In this document: positions 26,869 through 35,450 of the stretch, in pieces
Layout of the letters: every line of letters starts with the position of its first letter
Numbering within the stretch: the first letter of the stretch is position 1
Assembly: GCF_900115135.1 (NCBI RefSeq)
Contig: NZ_FOVK01000001.1
Span: forward strand, 62,001-126,000
Reading direction: 5' to 3'
DNA from: Proteiniclasticum ruminis
GTDB taxonomy: Bacteria > Bacillota > Clostridia > Clostridiales > Clostridiaceae
Length of the DNA stretch: 64,000 bases
The notes under the pieces: generated by a model
Told to the model about the DNA's origin: nothing
The model's input: the letters and a program-made list of their open reading frames with translations, nothing else
Databases searched by the model: none
Program-made: the position numbers and the translations under genes

Positions 26869-26916
26869 GGCTCTTTGTATTCATCTTTAATTAGATGTTT
26901 ACAAAGAGTCTTTATA
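26869..26916 (+). terminator. Terminator of the pilus locus
   Basis: CTCTTTGTA (26871-26879) pairs with 26900-26908 and CATCT (26882-26886) with AGATG (26893-26897), giving an extended hairpin followed by TCTTTAT. Confidence 0.75.
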
Positions 26917-26977
26917 CTGAAATTTTAGTCAGTAGAAAATATATCTAGAAAAAACAGCCTATATTCAAAGGATATAG

Positions 26978-27006
26978 TTGAACACGGTTAATATTTCAAT
27001 TATAAT
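26978..27006 (+). promoter_or_regulatory. Sigma-A-like promoter of the multi-PAS hybrid gene
   Basis: TTGAAC (26978-26983), a 17-bp spacer and a perfect TATAAT (27001-27006), 84 bases before the start codon. Confidence 0.75.
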
Positions 27007-27089
27007 TAAATGATGAAACATACTGACAACAGCATAGTTTGCGCATAATCAAATGAAAAATATCCGAAGGTGAATGCAGGAGGAAAGGA

Positions 27090-30000
27090 ATGGAAAATAG
27101 AGACGGTCTCCCCATAGATTGGAAATGTATGATGGACTATTCCAGTGCCATAATACAGTCCATTGATCTACAGGGGAATTTCTTGTATTACAACGATGCC
27201 TTTAGAAAAACTTTAGGTTATACAGATAAAGAAATGAAGCTTCAGACTGTCTGGAAGCTTCTATCTCCATCCTCCAGAAGAACCTACGAGGAAGTGCTGC
27301 AGCTGGTGAAAGAAGGGAAAGAACCCGGAGAAAGAGAGCTGACCTTTGTCAGTGCAGCGGGTGGAGAAGTGGTTCTGAGCGGACTCATTTCCATATCCAA
27401 GTCCTCTACAGGAGAAATCTATGGCACCACAGAGTTTTATAAGGTCTATGCCTATGTGGATACGCCTTTCAACATTGATATCAGCTACAGAAGGGGACAG
27501 GATGGGCAAATAAGTCTGGACTATCCTCATGGTAGCTACGATGGCAATATGGTACTGGGCCTTGCAGATCTTGACAGCCCCGTCAACAGATTTTTAGACT
27601 CCATCTATGATTTGGTGTTCTTTAAAGACATCCATGGTGTCTACCGAGGCTGCAACAAGAACTTTGCAGAGCTTCTCAATCTGCCAAAGGAGCAGATTTT
27701 AGGCAGAAATGACTATGACCTGTACACCGATGAGATTGCAGATATCTTTGTCAGTAAAGATCAGCAGATCTTTAAAGATCTCACCCCAAGAAAAAACGAA
27801 GAATGGAACACCCGAAATGATGGTTCCAGAAACTATATTGAAACACTGAAGACCCCATATTTTGGACCGAACAACCAGCTCATGGGGGTTCTAGGCGTAA
27901 GCCGTGACATTACAGAGCGGAAGCTTGCAGAAGAGCGCCTGGAAGAGAACGAAAGACTTTTGGACATCTACTTTACCCAGAGTTTAAGCGGTAAATTTTT
28001 TATGATGCTGGACCATCCTGTGAAGTGGAGCCAAAAGAATCAGGACAGCGCTCTGAAAGAGATTTATCATAACCTGAAAATGAACCGCATCAATCCTGCC
28101 ATGGTCAGTCTGTATGGCATTTCAGAAGATGCACTGCTGGAAAACACCATTGTGAAAGAAGTTTTTACGGATATCGAGGATGGGAAAGAGCATTGGCTGT
28201 CCCTTCTCCATAAAGGCCATCACCAGATGGTATTGGAAAAGAAGAAAAAATCCGGAGAAACTCTATATATTTCCAGTGATTATACATGTCTGTACGACAG
28301 CTATGGGCAAGTACTTGGCTTCTTCGGAAATCAAAGAGACATCACCAAGGAAATCCATGCGGAAGAAGAGAGAAAAACCAGGGAACTGTATCTTCAGAAG
28401 ATTCTGGAGACCGCCACAGACGGATACTATGCAGTAAATGAGAAGCTGATCATCATCGATGTCAATGAAGCCTACTGCCGGATGTCCGGGTACACCAAAG
28501 AAGAACTCATCGGGTCTTCTATATTCATCCATACTGTGAAAGAAGAGGAAGAAGGGGTTCTGGAAAGAACCAAAAAAATCCTGGAAACTGGATCCGCGCT
28601 CTTTGAATCGAGACATCAGAAAAAGGACGGAACGGCCTTTGACGTGGAAATCTCCGTGTCTGTTTTAAGTGATCCCGATACCATTTTCATCAACTTCATC
28701 CGGGACATCACAGAAAGAAAACAGCTGGAGAGCTACTTCCTCATTGAAAAAGATCTCTTCAAGAACACCATCCATTCTGCGGCAGATGCGGTAATTTCCA
28801 CTGACGATCACGGAAATGTAATCATCATGAACAGCATGGCCGAGCAGATGACTGGCTGGAATCAGGATGATGCCTACGGAAAGAAACTGGAAGAAATTCT
28901 ACATGTGGAAGACCGCAACGGAAATCCCATCGGAGATATTGCCAAAGACTGTATCAGCAGAAGCGAGACCATAGAGTTCTCACAGGATCACCGGGTTGTA
29001 GCAAAGAATGGCAACGAAATTTTTGTGGAACTTTCCGCCTCACCCATTTCAGGCAGCGGAAATGAAACCATCGGTGCAGTGGTGATGTTTAAAGATGTCA
29101 CCAGACGACGGGAAGAAATGAAAAACATAGAAGACCTCAGTTTCCGGGATGCCCTCACAGGACTCTACAACAGAAGATTCTTAAATGAGGCCATTGCGTC
29201 CAAAGAAGAACTCCTTGGACTTCCTCTCACCATCATGGTGGTGGATGTCAATGGACTGAAACTCACCAACGATGCCTTTGGGCATTCCGTGGGTGATGCG
29301 CTTCTGAAAGCGGTGGGCAGGATCTGTAAAGAAGTCACAAGACCTGGAGACATCATCTGCAGAACCGGAGGAGATGAGTTTGTCATCCTTCTTCCAAACA
29401 GTGACAGAGCCCAGGCCAAGGCACTGAAAGACCGTATCGTCTCTGTAGCCTCCAAGACCCATGTGGAATCCATGCATGTGTCTCTGGCCATCGGATACTC
29501 CGTCATGAGGCACCCAGAAGAGCATTTCGACGATCTCTTTGCAGAAGCGGACAACAACATGTACCGAAACAAGTTGAGATATGGAAAAACTGTCAAAAAG
29601 AGAACCATGGAAAAGCTTGTGCAAAAGCTCAACACAAAGCATCCAGAAGTCATCAACCACGCAAAAGAAGTCTCCAGTTACGCTATAAAACTTGGTCAGG
29701 TTATTGGACTGGAAGAAAATGAACTGGAGAATATTAGGCTTGCTGCCAGCTACCATGACATTGGAAAAGTCATGGTGCCCAAAGAGCTTCTGAAAAAGAA
29801 GGAAAAGCTCACAGATAAAGAAGTGAGCCAGGTGAGAAAGCACGCAGAGCTTGGATACCAGTTGCTGAAAGAAGTGGATGAGTACAAACACATTGCTGAA
29901 GTGGTCCTCAGCCATCATGAATGGTGGAACGGCACAGGATATCCACAGAACCTGAAAGGCTATGACATCCCTAGAGCGGCCCGTATCATTGCTGTTGCGG

Positions 30001-30149
30001 ACGCTTATGAAACCATGACCGGCAAACACAGCTACAGGAAGCCTCTTTCCAAAGAAGAGGCCATGAAAGAGTTGAGAAACTTCTCCGGCATCCAGTTTGA
30101 CCCGGATCTTGTAGAACTGTTTATACAGAAAGTACTAAATGAAGACTAA
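27090..30149 (+). CDS. Multi-PAS GGDEF-HD-GYP hybrid c-di-GMP enzyme
   Basis: A 1019-residue protein with no membrane helix, so probably a cytosolic sensor. About five PAS domains occupy residues 12-670 (the clearest at about 165-285, 430-545 and 550-670, each ending in a DITERK/DVTRRR-like PAC motif). The GGDEF domain is canonical (760-764) with an RPGD inhibitory site five residues before it. The HD-GYP domain shows HDIGK, HHEWWNGTGYP and ADAYETMTG. It can in principle make and degrade c-di-GMP. AGGAGG is six bases before ATG. It has its own promoter and terminator, just after the pilus locus. Confidence 0.9.
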   Translation: MENRDGLPIDWKCMMDYSSAIIQSIDLQGNFLYYNDAFRKTLGYTDKEMKLQTVWKLLSPSSRRTYEEVLQLVKEGKEPGERELTFVSAAGGEVVLSGLISISKSSTGEIYGTTEFYKVYAYVDTPFNIDISYRRGQDGQISLDYPHGSYDGNMVLGLADLDSPVNRFLDSIYDLVFFKDIHGVYRGCNKNFAELLNLPKEQILGRNDYDLYTDEIADIFVSKDQQIFKDLTPRKNEEWNTRNDGSRNYIETLKTPYFGPNNQLMGVLGVSRDITERKLAEERLEENERLLDIYFTQSLSGKFFMMLDHPVKWSQKNQDSALKEIYHNLKMNRINPAMVSLYGISEDALLENTIVKEVFTDIEDGKEHWLSLLHKGHHQMVLEKKKKSGETLYISSDYTCLYDSYGQVLGFFGNQRDITKEIHAEEERKTRELYLQKILETATDGYYAVNEKLIIIDVNEAYCRMSGYTKEELIGSSIFIHTVKEEEEGVLERTKKILETGSALFESRHQKKDGTAFDVEISVSVLSDPDTIFINFIRDITERKQLESYFLIEKDLFKNTIHSAADAVISTDDHGNVIIMNSMAEQMTGWNQDDAYGKKLEEILHVEDRNGNPIGDIAKDCISRSETIEFSQDHRVVAKNGNEIFVELSASPISGSGNETIGAVVMFKDVTRRREEMKNIEDLSFRDALTGLYNRRFLNEAIASKEELLGLPLTIMVVDVNGLKLTNDAFGHSVGDALLKAVGRICKEVTRPGDIICRTGGDEFVILLPNSDRAQAKALKDRIVSVASKTHVESMHVSLAIGYSVMRHPEEHFDDLFAEADNNMYRNKLRYGKTVKKRTMEKLVQKLNTKHPEVINHAKEVSSYAIKLGQVIGLEENELENIRLAASYHDIGKVMVPKELLKKKEKLTDKEVSQVRKHAELGYQLLKEVDEYKHIAEVVLSHHEWWNGTGYPQNLKGYDIPRAARIIAVADAYETMTGKHSYRKPLSKEEAMKELRNFSGIQFDPDLVELFIQKVLNED

Positions 30150-30155
30150 AGATAC

Positions 30156-30203
30156 GCTCTGCTTTTAGAATGCATGCATTTTAAGAGCAGGGCTCTCTTT
30201 TTT
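30156..30203 (+). terminator. Terminator after the multi-PAS hybrid gene
   Basis: An 11-bp stem with two G-U pairs (30156-30166 with 30183-30193) is followed by CTCTTTTTT. Confidence 0.85.
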
Positions 30204-30302
30204 GAATCTTGAAACAATTTATGAATCCTTGAACAGGGAGAACACAAGACAGTGCATTTGTTGTATGCTGAATATAGGAAAGAATAGAAGGAGGACATAA
30301 TT

Positions 30303-31103
30303 ATGAACGAGAAAACACCAACCTTTAGTTTGCGGATCATTGTCACGGTCACCTATCTTCTCATGATTCTCATGAACGCCCTGGCAAACATTCTGCCCAT
30401 CAACGGAAAAGGCACAGGAGAAATCTCAGATTCCTATCCCAATCTCTTTGCGCCAGACGGCATCACCTTCGCCATCTGGGGCGTCATCTATCTTCTATTA
30501 GGACTTTTTGTGCTATATCAGCTGGGTGTCTTGAAAGGAGGGGCGAGAGCAGGAAACAGCAGGCTTCTTACCCGTATTGGCATTATATTTTCCATCTCCT
30601 CGGTTGCAAACAGCCTGTGGATTTTAGCCTGGCATTATGAAGAAATCCTCATATCTCTTCTTCTCATGCTGGTTCTCCTTCTTTGTCTCATCTACATCAA
30701 TCTTCAGACAAAGTCTGCAGTGCTCAGTCTCCGCGAGAAGTTTTTTGTAAGGCTTCCCTTCAGTGTGTACTTCGGATGGATCACTGTCGCCACCATCGCC
30801 AACGTGACGACGCTTCTTGTGGATGTAAGCTGGAACGGCTTTGGGGTTTCTGAAAACCTCTGGACGGTACTGATCCTCTTTACAGGCGCAGCCATCGGCA
30901 TTCTCACCATGTTTTCCCAAAAGGACATGGCCTATGGCGCGGTTCTGATCTGGGCCTATGCGGGGATTCTTTATAAGCATCTGAAACCCGAGGGATTTGA
31001 CAGAGCCTATCCCATGATTCTCTTGGCAGCAGGCGCTTCCATCTTTCTCTTTGTCATGGCGGAAGGGTATGTATTCTTTTCCCAAAAAAGAAAGAGGAAA
31101 TAG
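30303..31103 (+). CDS. TspO/MBR-like (tryptophan-rich sensory family) membrane protein
   Basis: A 266-residue membrane protein with seven or so hydrophobic segments. The start region LPINGKGTGEISDSYPNLFAPDGITFAIWGVIYLLLG and FVRLPFSVYFGWITVATIAN resemble the longer Firmicute proteins commonly assigned to the TspO/MBR group, which bind porphyrin-like ligands; the role here is unknown. AAGGAGG precedes ATG. Monocistronic after a terminator. Confidence 0.6.
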   Translation: MNEKTPTFSLRIIVTVTYLLMILMNALANILPINGKGTGEISDSYPNLFAPDGITFAIWGVIYLLLGLFVLYQLGVLKGGARAGNSRLLTRIGIIFSISSVANSLWILAWHYEEILISLLLMLVLLLCLIYINLQTKSAVLSLREKFFVRLPFSVYFGWITVATIANVTTLLVDVSWNGFGVSENLWTVLILFTGAAIGILTMFSQKDMAYGAVLIWAYAGILYKHLKPEGFDRAYPMILLAAGASIFLFVMAEGYVFFSQKRKRK

Positions 31104-31426
31104 CGAGGACAGATTTATAGAAGGTTTCTGCAGACCTCTCTTAAAATGCATTATTGTCAGTAAAGTGACTGGATTATGCGAATTAATTAACAATGAAAAC
31201 AGGAACCTGGCAGAAAAATGAAGATATAGCAATTCTTTAGGGGAAAGGTCCCTGCAGGGGAAATTTCACACTCCTTCGGAAATATCCTTATGAATCAGTC
31301 AAGAAAAAAAGGAAATATTTAAGATGATAATGTTTACATAAGCTTGGCTCAAGGCGTTCAAAGATTGAACATCCACTTTTATCCGGTATAATAAACCTAT
31401 GAAACAGTGAAGAAGGGGTGTTGTTT
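31104..31426 (+). promoter_or_regulatory. Upstream region of ilvE: promoter 31365-31392 and TGTAAA-type operator 31325-31338
   Basis: TTGAAC (31365-31370), a 16-bp spacer and TATAAT (31387-31392) form a good promoter. About 30 bp before the -35 box is TGATAATGTTTACA, one of four similar near-palindromes in the window. A CCCTGCAGGG palindrome near 31248-31257 is also present. I see no terminator-antiterminator pair and no T-box sequence; the remainder is featureless. Confidence 0.55.
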
Positions 31427-32503
31427 GTGATCAAAGAAATCAAAATCCAGCTGAGAGATGATAAAAGAGAAATTCCTCAGGACATCAGTAAAGTGAAGTT
31501 TGGAAAAACTTTTTCAGATCATATGTTTTTGATGGACTACAACAGTAAAGACGGATGGCACGATGCAAGAATCGTACCACATGGACCCATTCCCATAGAT
31601 CCAGGCGCCATGGTGTTCCACTATGCCCAGGAGATCTTTGAGGGAATGAAAGCTTACAGAAGACCTGATGGGGGAGTTCAGTTCTTCAGACCTTATGAGA
31701 ACATTAAAAGAATGGCAAGATCCGGGGAAAGGGTCAGCATGCCAGCCATGGATGAGGATATGTTCATGGAAGCTTTGAGAAAGCTTGTAGAAGTGGACAA
31801 GGACTGGGTGCCGTCTGCTGCAGGATCTTCCCTCTATATCAGACCGTTTATGTTTGCAACAGATGTGGGTCTGGGCGTACACGCTTCAGACAGCTACCTC
31901 TTCTGTATTCTTACCTGCCCTGTGGCCAGCTACTACCCAGAAGGCATCAATCCCATCAAGATCATGATTGAAGATGAGGATGTGCGTGCGGTGCGCGGTG
32001 GTACTGGATTTGCAAAATGCGGTGGAAACTACGCAGCCTCCATCAGAGCCTCCAAGAGAGCTTCCGAAAAAGGATTCTCACAGGTGCTTTGGCTGGATGG
32101 TGTAGAAAGAAAGTACATCGAAGAAGTCGGCGCCATGAACATCATGTTCAAAATTGACGGTAAAATCATCACACCTGCGCTGAATGGATCTGTACTTCCA
32201 GGAATCACCAGAATGAGCAGCATGGAGCTTTTAAGATCCTGGGGATATGAAGTGGAAGAGCGCCTCATCAGCGTAGATGAACTCATGGAAGCCGCGAAAA
32301 ACGGGAAGCTTGAAGAAGCCTGGGGTACAGGAACAGCCGCCGTGGTTTCTCCTGTGGGAAGACTCACCTATAAAGGGGAAGATTTCACCGTTCAGGATGG
32401 AGGCATCGGTCCTGTGACTCAGAAGCTCTATGACGGCCTCACAGGAATCCAGAGCGGAAAAGTAGAAGATACCTTCCACTGGATGGAAAAACTCGAAAAA
32501 TAA
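31427..32503 (+). CDS. ilvE: Branched-chain amino acid aminotransferase
   Basis: PLP-dependent class IV aminotransferase that interconverts Leu, Ile and Val with their 2-oxo acids. Motifs: HYAQEIFEGMKAYR, YIRPFMFA, KCGGNYAAS, the PLP lysine in VERKYIEEVGAMN, and the C-terminal GTGTAAVVSPVG. GTG 31427 is used because AAGGGG ends eight bases before it; GTG 31418 overlaps the site itself. Length 358 fits the larger ilvE type. With iorAB nearby it fits an amino-acid-fermenting lifestyle. Confidence 0.92.
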   Translation: MIKEIKIQLRDDKREIPQDISKVKFGKTFSDHMFLMDYNSKDGWHDARIVPHGPIPIDPGAMVFHYAQEIFEGMKAYRRPDGGVQFFRPYENIKRMARSGERVSMPAMDEDMFMEALRKLVEVDKDWVPSAAGSSLYIRPFMFATDVGLGVHASDSYLFCILTCPVASYYPEGINPIKIMIEDEDVRAVRGGTGFAKCGGNYAASIRASKRASEKGFSQVLWLDGVERKYIEEVGAMNIMFKIDGKIITPALNGSVLPGITRMSSMELLRSWGYEVEERLISVDELMEAAKNGKLEEAWGTGTAAVVSPVGRLTYKGEDFTVQDGGIGPVTQKLYDGLTGIQSGKVEDTFHWMEKLEK

Positions 32504-32516
32504 ACCCTCACGATAA

Positions 32517-32550
32517 AATCCCTCCTGTCATTTTGTTGACAGGAGGGATT
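32517..32550. terminator. Convergent terminator between ilvE and the YiiX-like gene
   Basis: A perfect 14-bp stem (32517-32530 with 32537-32550) with a 6-nt loop, placed between two converging genes. The T tract is better on the minus strand (from 32514-32517). Confidence 0.8.
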
Positions 32551-32588
32551 GCCTTATTCTGAAGAAAAATAGAATAATAAATAATTGC

Positions 32589-33173
32589 CTACAAAAGGGC
32601 CGGACTTTTCAGAACTTGAGGCATGGGGAGGATTTCAGGCTGATGCTCATAAAGTGTGATGAATCCTTCATAAAGAAGTTCCAGATTCTCCATGCTGTAG
32701 AGATCGTCCGGTGCAATGAGCTCCGGTTCTTTATCAATGTCATAGACCTTGCTGTTGATGAGGATTTCTGACACAAACTGAGAACAAAAGTAATGATGCT
32801 TCCGTTTCAGTGGGATCCCGAACTTGGCACCCAAAAGTCCCAGAAGGTTATAGTGATACTTGTCCGCCTCGTTCTGAAACTTTGACAGCTCATGCTTTAA
32901 AGAATCATACTGCAGCGGTGTGACCTTCACTTTGTAGATGAGGCATCGGGCATCGGTAAATTTCTTATAGACGCCGCCCTTGAGGTTTTCTTCCACAAAT
33001 CCGCCTGAAAAAGGATTGTTAGGATTCTTCCTGCCGAAGGAGTACATTTTTGTAAAGGTCTCATCAAAGCTGATGGAGGCATGGACATATTTCATGTCAG
33101 AAAAAGTAGCAATGGCTCTGGAAAGCCATGTGCCTGTTTTCGTAAAAACCAGGTAGATATATTTCTTTTCCAT
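32589..33173 (-). CDS. YiiX/permuted NlpC-P60-like cysteine hydrolase
   Basis: A 194-residue protein with the circularly permuted papain-like pattern: His in KYVHASISFD near residue 30 precedes Cys in HYFCSQFVSEIL near 128. In the YiiX/YaeF group these form the catalytic pair of an amidase acting on lipids or peptides. No signal peptide is seen, so a cytosolic location is likely. AGAGAGG precedes the ATG on the minus strand. Convergent with ilvE. Substrate unknown. Confidence 0.65.
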   Translation of the reverse strand: MEKKYIYLVFTKTGTWLSRAIATFSDMKYVHASISFDETFTKMYSFGRKNPNNPFSGGFVEENLKGGVYKKFTDARCLIYKVKVTPLQYDSLKHELSKFQNEADKYHYNLLGLLGAKFGIPLKRKHHYFCSQFVSEILINSKVYDIDKEPELIAPDDLYSMENLELLYEGFITLYEHQPEILPMPQVLKSPALL

Positions 33174-33545
33174 GTGATTTCCTCTCTTGTTTTAGTACTT
33201 TACCAGTATAGTATAGAATTCTTATAATTCCATGATGTTTTCATAAAATAGTAGAAAAATGAATAGTATCATTATAGTCTTTATTTTCCTCTTTGTGAAT
33301 CCAGAAACAAAAATATTAATACACGTTGTATTTTGTATTTTGACTTTTATGGCGAAGGCTTCCTCCTTTAAGCCAATCTAGGCTGAATCTACTGGTGCAT
33401 GCCTTCTCTCACCTTGTCAGAAGGCTCAACTTGAAAAACTTCAATGAAATGAAGAATGTTTCAAAAAGATGTTGGACTACTATATGGAGCACTCCATTTC
33501 GTGTTATGATAAAGGAAAGAGAACATACATTGGGGGAAGAAATAC
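33174..33545. promoter_or_regulatory. Divergent intergenic region, YiiX-like and NYN genes
   Basis: On the minus strand a tandem TATACT (33205-33215) may be the -10 of the YiiX-like gene, with a poor -35. On the plus strand TGT-TATGAT (33502-33510) is an extended -10 about 36 bases before the NYN gene. AATACA-CGT-TGTATT (33318-33332) is an inverted repeat without an assigned role. A 61-codon frame at 33395-33580 is not convincing as a gene. Confidence 0.35.
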
Positions 33546-34412
33546 ATGGTGGAAGAAAAACGCTTTGCAGTGCTCATTGACGCAGACAACGTCTCTGCAA
33601 AGTATATTAAGTATATTTTAGATGAAGTTTCAAATTATGGAGTATCCACATACAAGAGAATTTATGGAGACTGGACTTCTCCAGGATCTGCTTCCTGGAA
33701 GGACATCCTTCTGGAAAACAGTGTCACGCCGGTTCAGCAGTACAGCTATACCGTTGGGAAAAATGCCACGGACTCTGCCATGATCATCGATGCCATGGAC
33801 ATCCTTTATTCCGGCAACGTGGAAGGGTTCTGCATCGTCTCCAGTGACAGTGACTTTACAAAGCTTTCTTCAAGGCTCAGAGAATCGGGCATGCTGGTGG
33901 TGGGCATGGGAGAACAGAAAACACCTAAACCTTTTATCGCAGCCTGCAATCAGTTCAAGTATCTGGATGTTCTATTGGCCTCTGAAGAAGGTGCAAGGAC
34001 ACCGAAGAAAGAAGTATCCGCTGGCAGCGACGGAAAGTCCAAAGAGCAGACGCAGCCTGTAAAAACCAATGGCAAGACCGAAAAGCCTGAGGAAGAAAAA
34101 TCCATGACAGATATGGAAGTGATTAAGTCCACCATTTTGAAAATGATGAATGAGGCAGAGACCCAGAGCATGAACATGGGTGAAATCGGAAACCGTCTGG
34201 TGAAAAGATATCCTGATTTTGACGTGAGAAACTATGGAGACAACAAGCTGTCCAAGTTCCTGAAAAAACTTGATTTTCTCGAGTTCCACACAAAAGGAGA
34301 CGGCACCTCCGTGTGGGTCACTTTAAAAGGAGAAGGGAAGGAAGTTCAAGAAGAGGCAAAACCACAAGCACCACCGAAGCGAGCGGTATACCGAAGGAAA
34401 AAGAAAAAATAG
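33546..34412 (+). CDS. NYN domain (PIN-like) protein with C-terminal OST-HTH/LOTUS domain
   Basis: Residues 5-145 are an NYN (PIN-like RNase) fold with LIDADNV, the Asp of DSAMIIDAMDIL and SSDSDFTKL as the acidic metal site. A basic, Lys/Glu-rich linker (about 155-190) leads to an OST-HTH/LOTUS domain (about 192-272), a fold linked to RNA binding. The C-terminus is strongly basic (RRKKKK). Family knowledge suggests an RNA-cleaving or RNA-binding role; no target is known. GGGGAAG lies seven bases before ATG. Confidence 0.8.
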   Translation: MVEEKRFAVLIDADNVSAKYIKYILDEVSNYGVSTYKRIYGDWTSPGSASWKDILLENSVTPVQQYSYTVGKNATDSAMIIDAMDILYSGNVEGFCIVSSDSDFTKLSSRLRESGMLVVGMGEQKTPKPFIAACNQFKYLDVLLASEEGARTPKKEVSAGSDGKSKEQTQPVKTNGKTEKPEEEKSMTDMEVIKSTILKMMNEAETQSMNMGEIGNRLVKRYPDFDVRNYGDNKLSKFLKKLDFLEFHTKGDGTSVWVTLKGEGKEVQEEAKPQAPPKRAVYRRKKKK

Positions 34413-34609
34413 AGAATCTGTGGGTGATGGATCTCTTCGAAGCATCATAGGAAAACTGGCCTCTGGTGCTTCGATTTACACAGAACAATCAGATTCAAAT
34501 AGAATGTTCCAATAAACATAATCCTTGGGGAACACAGGAAATAGAGAAAAGCACTGGGGATCTCTTAAAGATTCAACGCCATTCCAGTAAAATATTTCCT
34601 GTAAAAACC
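34413..34609 (+). other. Intergenic region with hairpin after the NYN gene
   Basis: TCGAAGCA (34437-34444) pairs with 34467-34474, followed by TTTACAC, a weak terminator candidate. The rest up to the tRNA promoter shows nothing recognisable. Confidence 0.4.
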
Positions 34610-34637
34610 TTGTCAAAATCTATTTCTTTGCTATAAT
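34610..34637 (+). promoter_or_regulatory. tRNA promoter
   Basis: TTGTCA (34610-34615), a 16-bp spacer and TATAAT (34632-34637) with TGC before it, 24 bases before the mature tRNA. Confidence 0.75.
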
Positions 34638-34661
34638 AAAGAAGCAGGTTTAACTGCCTAT

Positions 34662-34737
34662 GGGAGGATAACTCAGCTGGGAGAGTGTCACCTCGACAAG
34701 GTGAAAGTCGCAGGTTCGAGTCCTGTTCTTCCCACCA
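34662..34737 (+). tRNA. tRNA-Val(GAC) with encoded CCA
   Basis: A 76-nt cloverleaf folds: acceptor 34662-34668 with 34727-34733 (one G-U), D stem ACTC/GAGT, anticodon stem TCACC/GGTGA, T arm 34710-34726 with TTCGAGT loop, discriminator A and CCA at 34735-34737. The anticodon loop is TCGACAA, anticodon GAC at 34695-34697. Position 33 is C (34694) instead of the nearly universal U. The D-stem A10-U25 pair is also less common. Confidence 0.9.
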
Positions 34738-34743
34738 TAGCGA

Positions 34744-34790
34744 GAAACTGGATTTCTTTTTTATTAAAAGAAGATCCGGTTTCTTTTTTT
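34744..34790 (+). terminator. tRNA transcript terminator
   Basis: A long stem (34744-34760 with 34766-34783, one bulge and one G-U) is followed by seven T. Confidence 0.85.
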
Positions 34791-34806
34791 ATGCTGATTT
34801 TTTTAC

Positions 34807-34829
34807 TATACTGAAAGTACTAGTACTTT
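34807..34829 (+). promoter_or_regulatory. -10 box and perfect 16-bp palindrome before the alkyltransferase gene
   Basis: TATACT (34807-34812) is directly followed by the perfect palindrome AAAGTACTAGTACTTT (34814-34829), which ends just before the ribosome site of the gene at 34846. The position over the transcription start suits a repressor operator. The -35 region is only a T run. Confidence 0.5.
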
Positions 34830-34845
34830 GAAGGAAGGGAAGAAG

Positions 34846-35316
34846 ATGAAAAAGAATGGTGTTATCCATACATTTTTAGGGGATCTGATCCTCACAGAAG
34901 AAGATGGGTTTATTACTGCAGTGGATTTTGGGAGTGGTGAACTGAAACTAGAGATGAAGATGGAAAAGCCCACCACGCTCATGCTCCTGGCGAAAAAGCA
35001 GCTGGAAGAGTTTTCCGAAGGGAAGAGGGATCAGTTCACGCTGCCCCTCCATCCGGAAGGTACACCTTTCCAGAAGAAGGTGTGGGCAGTACTTCTCACC
35101 ATCCCAAAAGGAGAAACCAGGTCCTATCAGGAGGTGGCCAAGCTTTGCGGCAATGAGAAAGCTTCAAGAGCTGTGGGGATGGCAAACAACAGAAACCCCA
35201 TTCCCATCTTTATTCCTTGTCATAGAGTCATCGGGAAAAATGGCGCTCTAGTGGGGTATGGCGGAGGTCTTCCCATCAAGGAAGCTCTCCTTCGCCTGGA
35301 AGGGTCTCTTCTGTAG
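34846..35316 (+). CDS. ogt: Methylated-DNA-[protein]-cysteine S-methyltransferase
   Basis: Suicide DNA repair protein that moves an alkyl group from O6-alkylguanine (and O4-alkylthymine) to its own cysteine. The active site is IPCHRVIG, preceded by the recognition helix region SYQEVAKLCGNEKASRAVGMANNRNP. 156 residues is normal. ATG 34846 is six bases after GGAAGGG; a TTG at 34828 lies inside the palindromic operator candidate. Monocistronic behind the tRNA terminator. Confidence 0.9.
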   Translation: MKKNGVIHTFLGDLILTEEDGFITAVDFGSGELKLEMKMEKPTTLMLLAKKQLEEFSEGKRDQFTLPLHPEGTPFQKKVWAVLLTIPKGETRSYQEVAKLCGNEKASRAVGMANNRNPIPIFIPCHRVIGKNGALVGYGGGLPIKEALLRLEGSLL

Positions 35317-35450
35317 ATTTCACAAATATGAACAGCAAGCATCGTTGATTTCACGAGTTTTTTACCCATTGGCAAAGATTTGTCCTCATCTCTTTGGTAA
35401 AGTCTTGGATAAGATCAGAAACCAATGGAAGAAAGGAGAATGAGGAAACA

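Noticed and set aside
31104-31426. T-box or leader attenuator before ilvE
   Set aside because: No T-box sequence (AGGGTGGNACC) and no terminator-antiterminator pair are present; the promoter is near the gene.
33395-33580. 61-codon open frame before the NYN gene
   Set aside because: No ribosome site, overlaps the NYN start in another frame, and contains the probable promoter.
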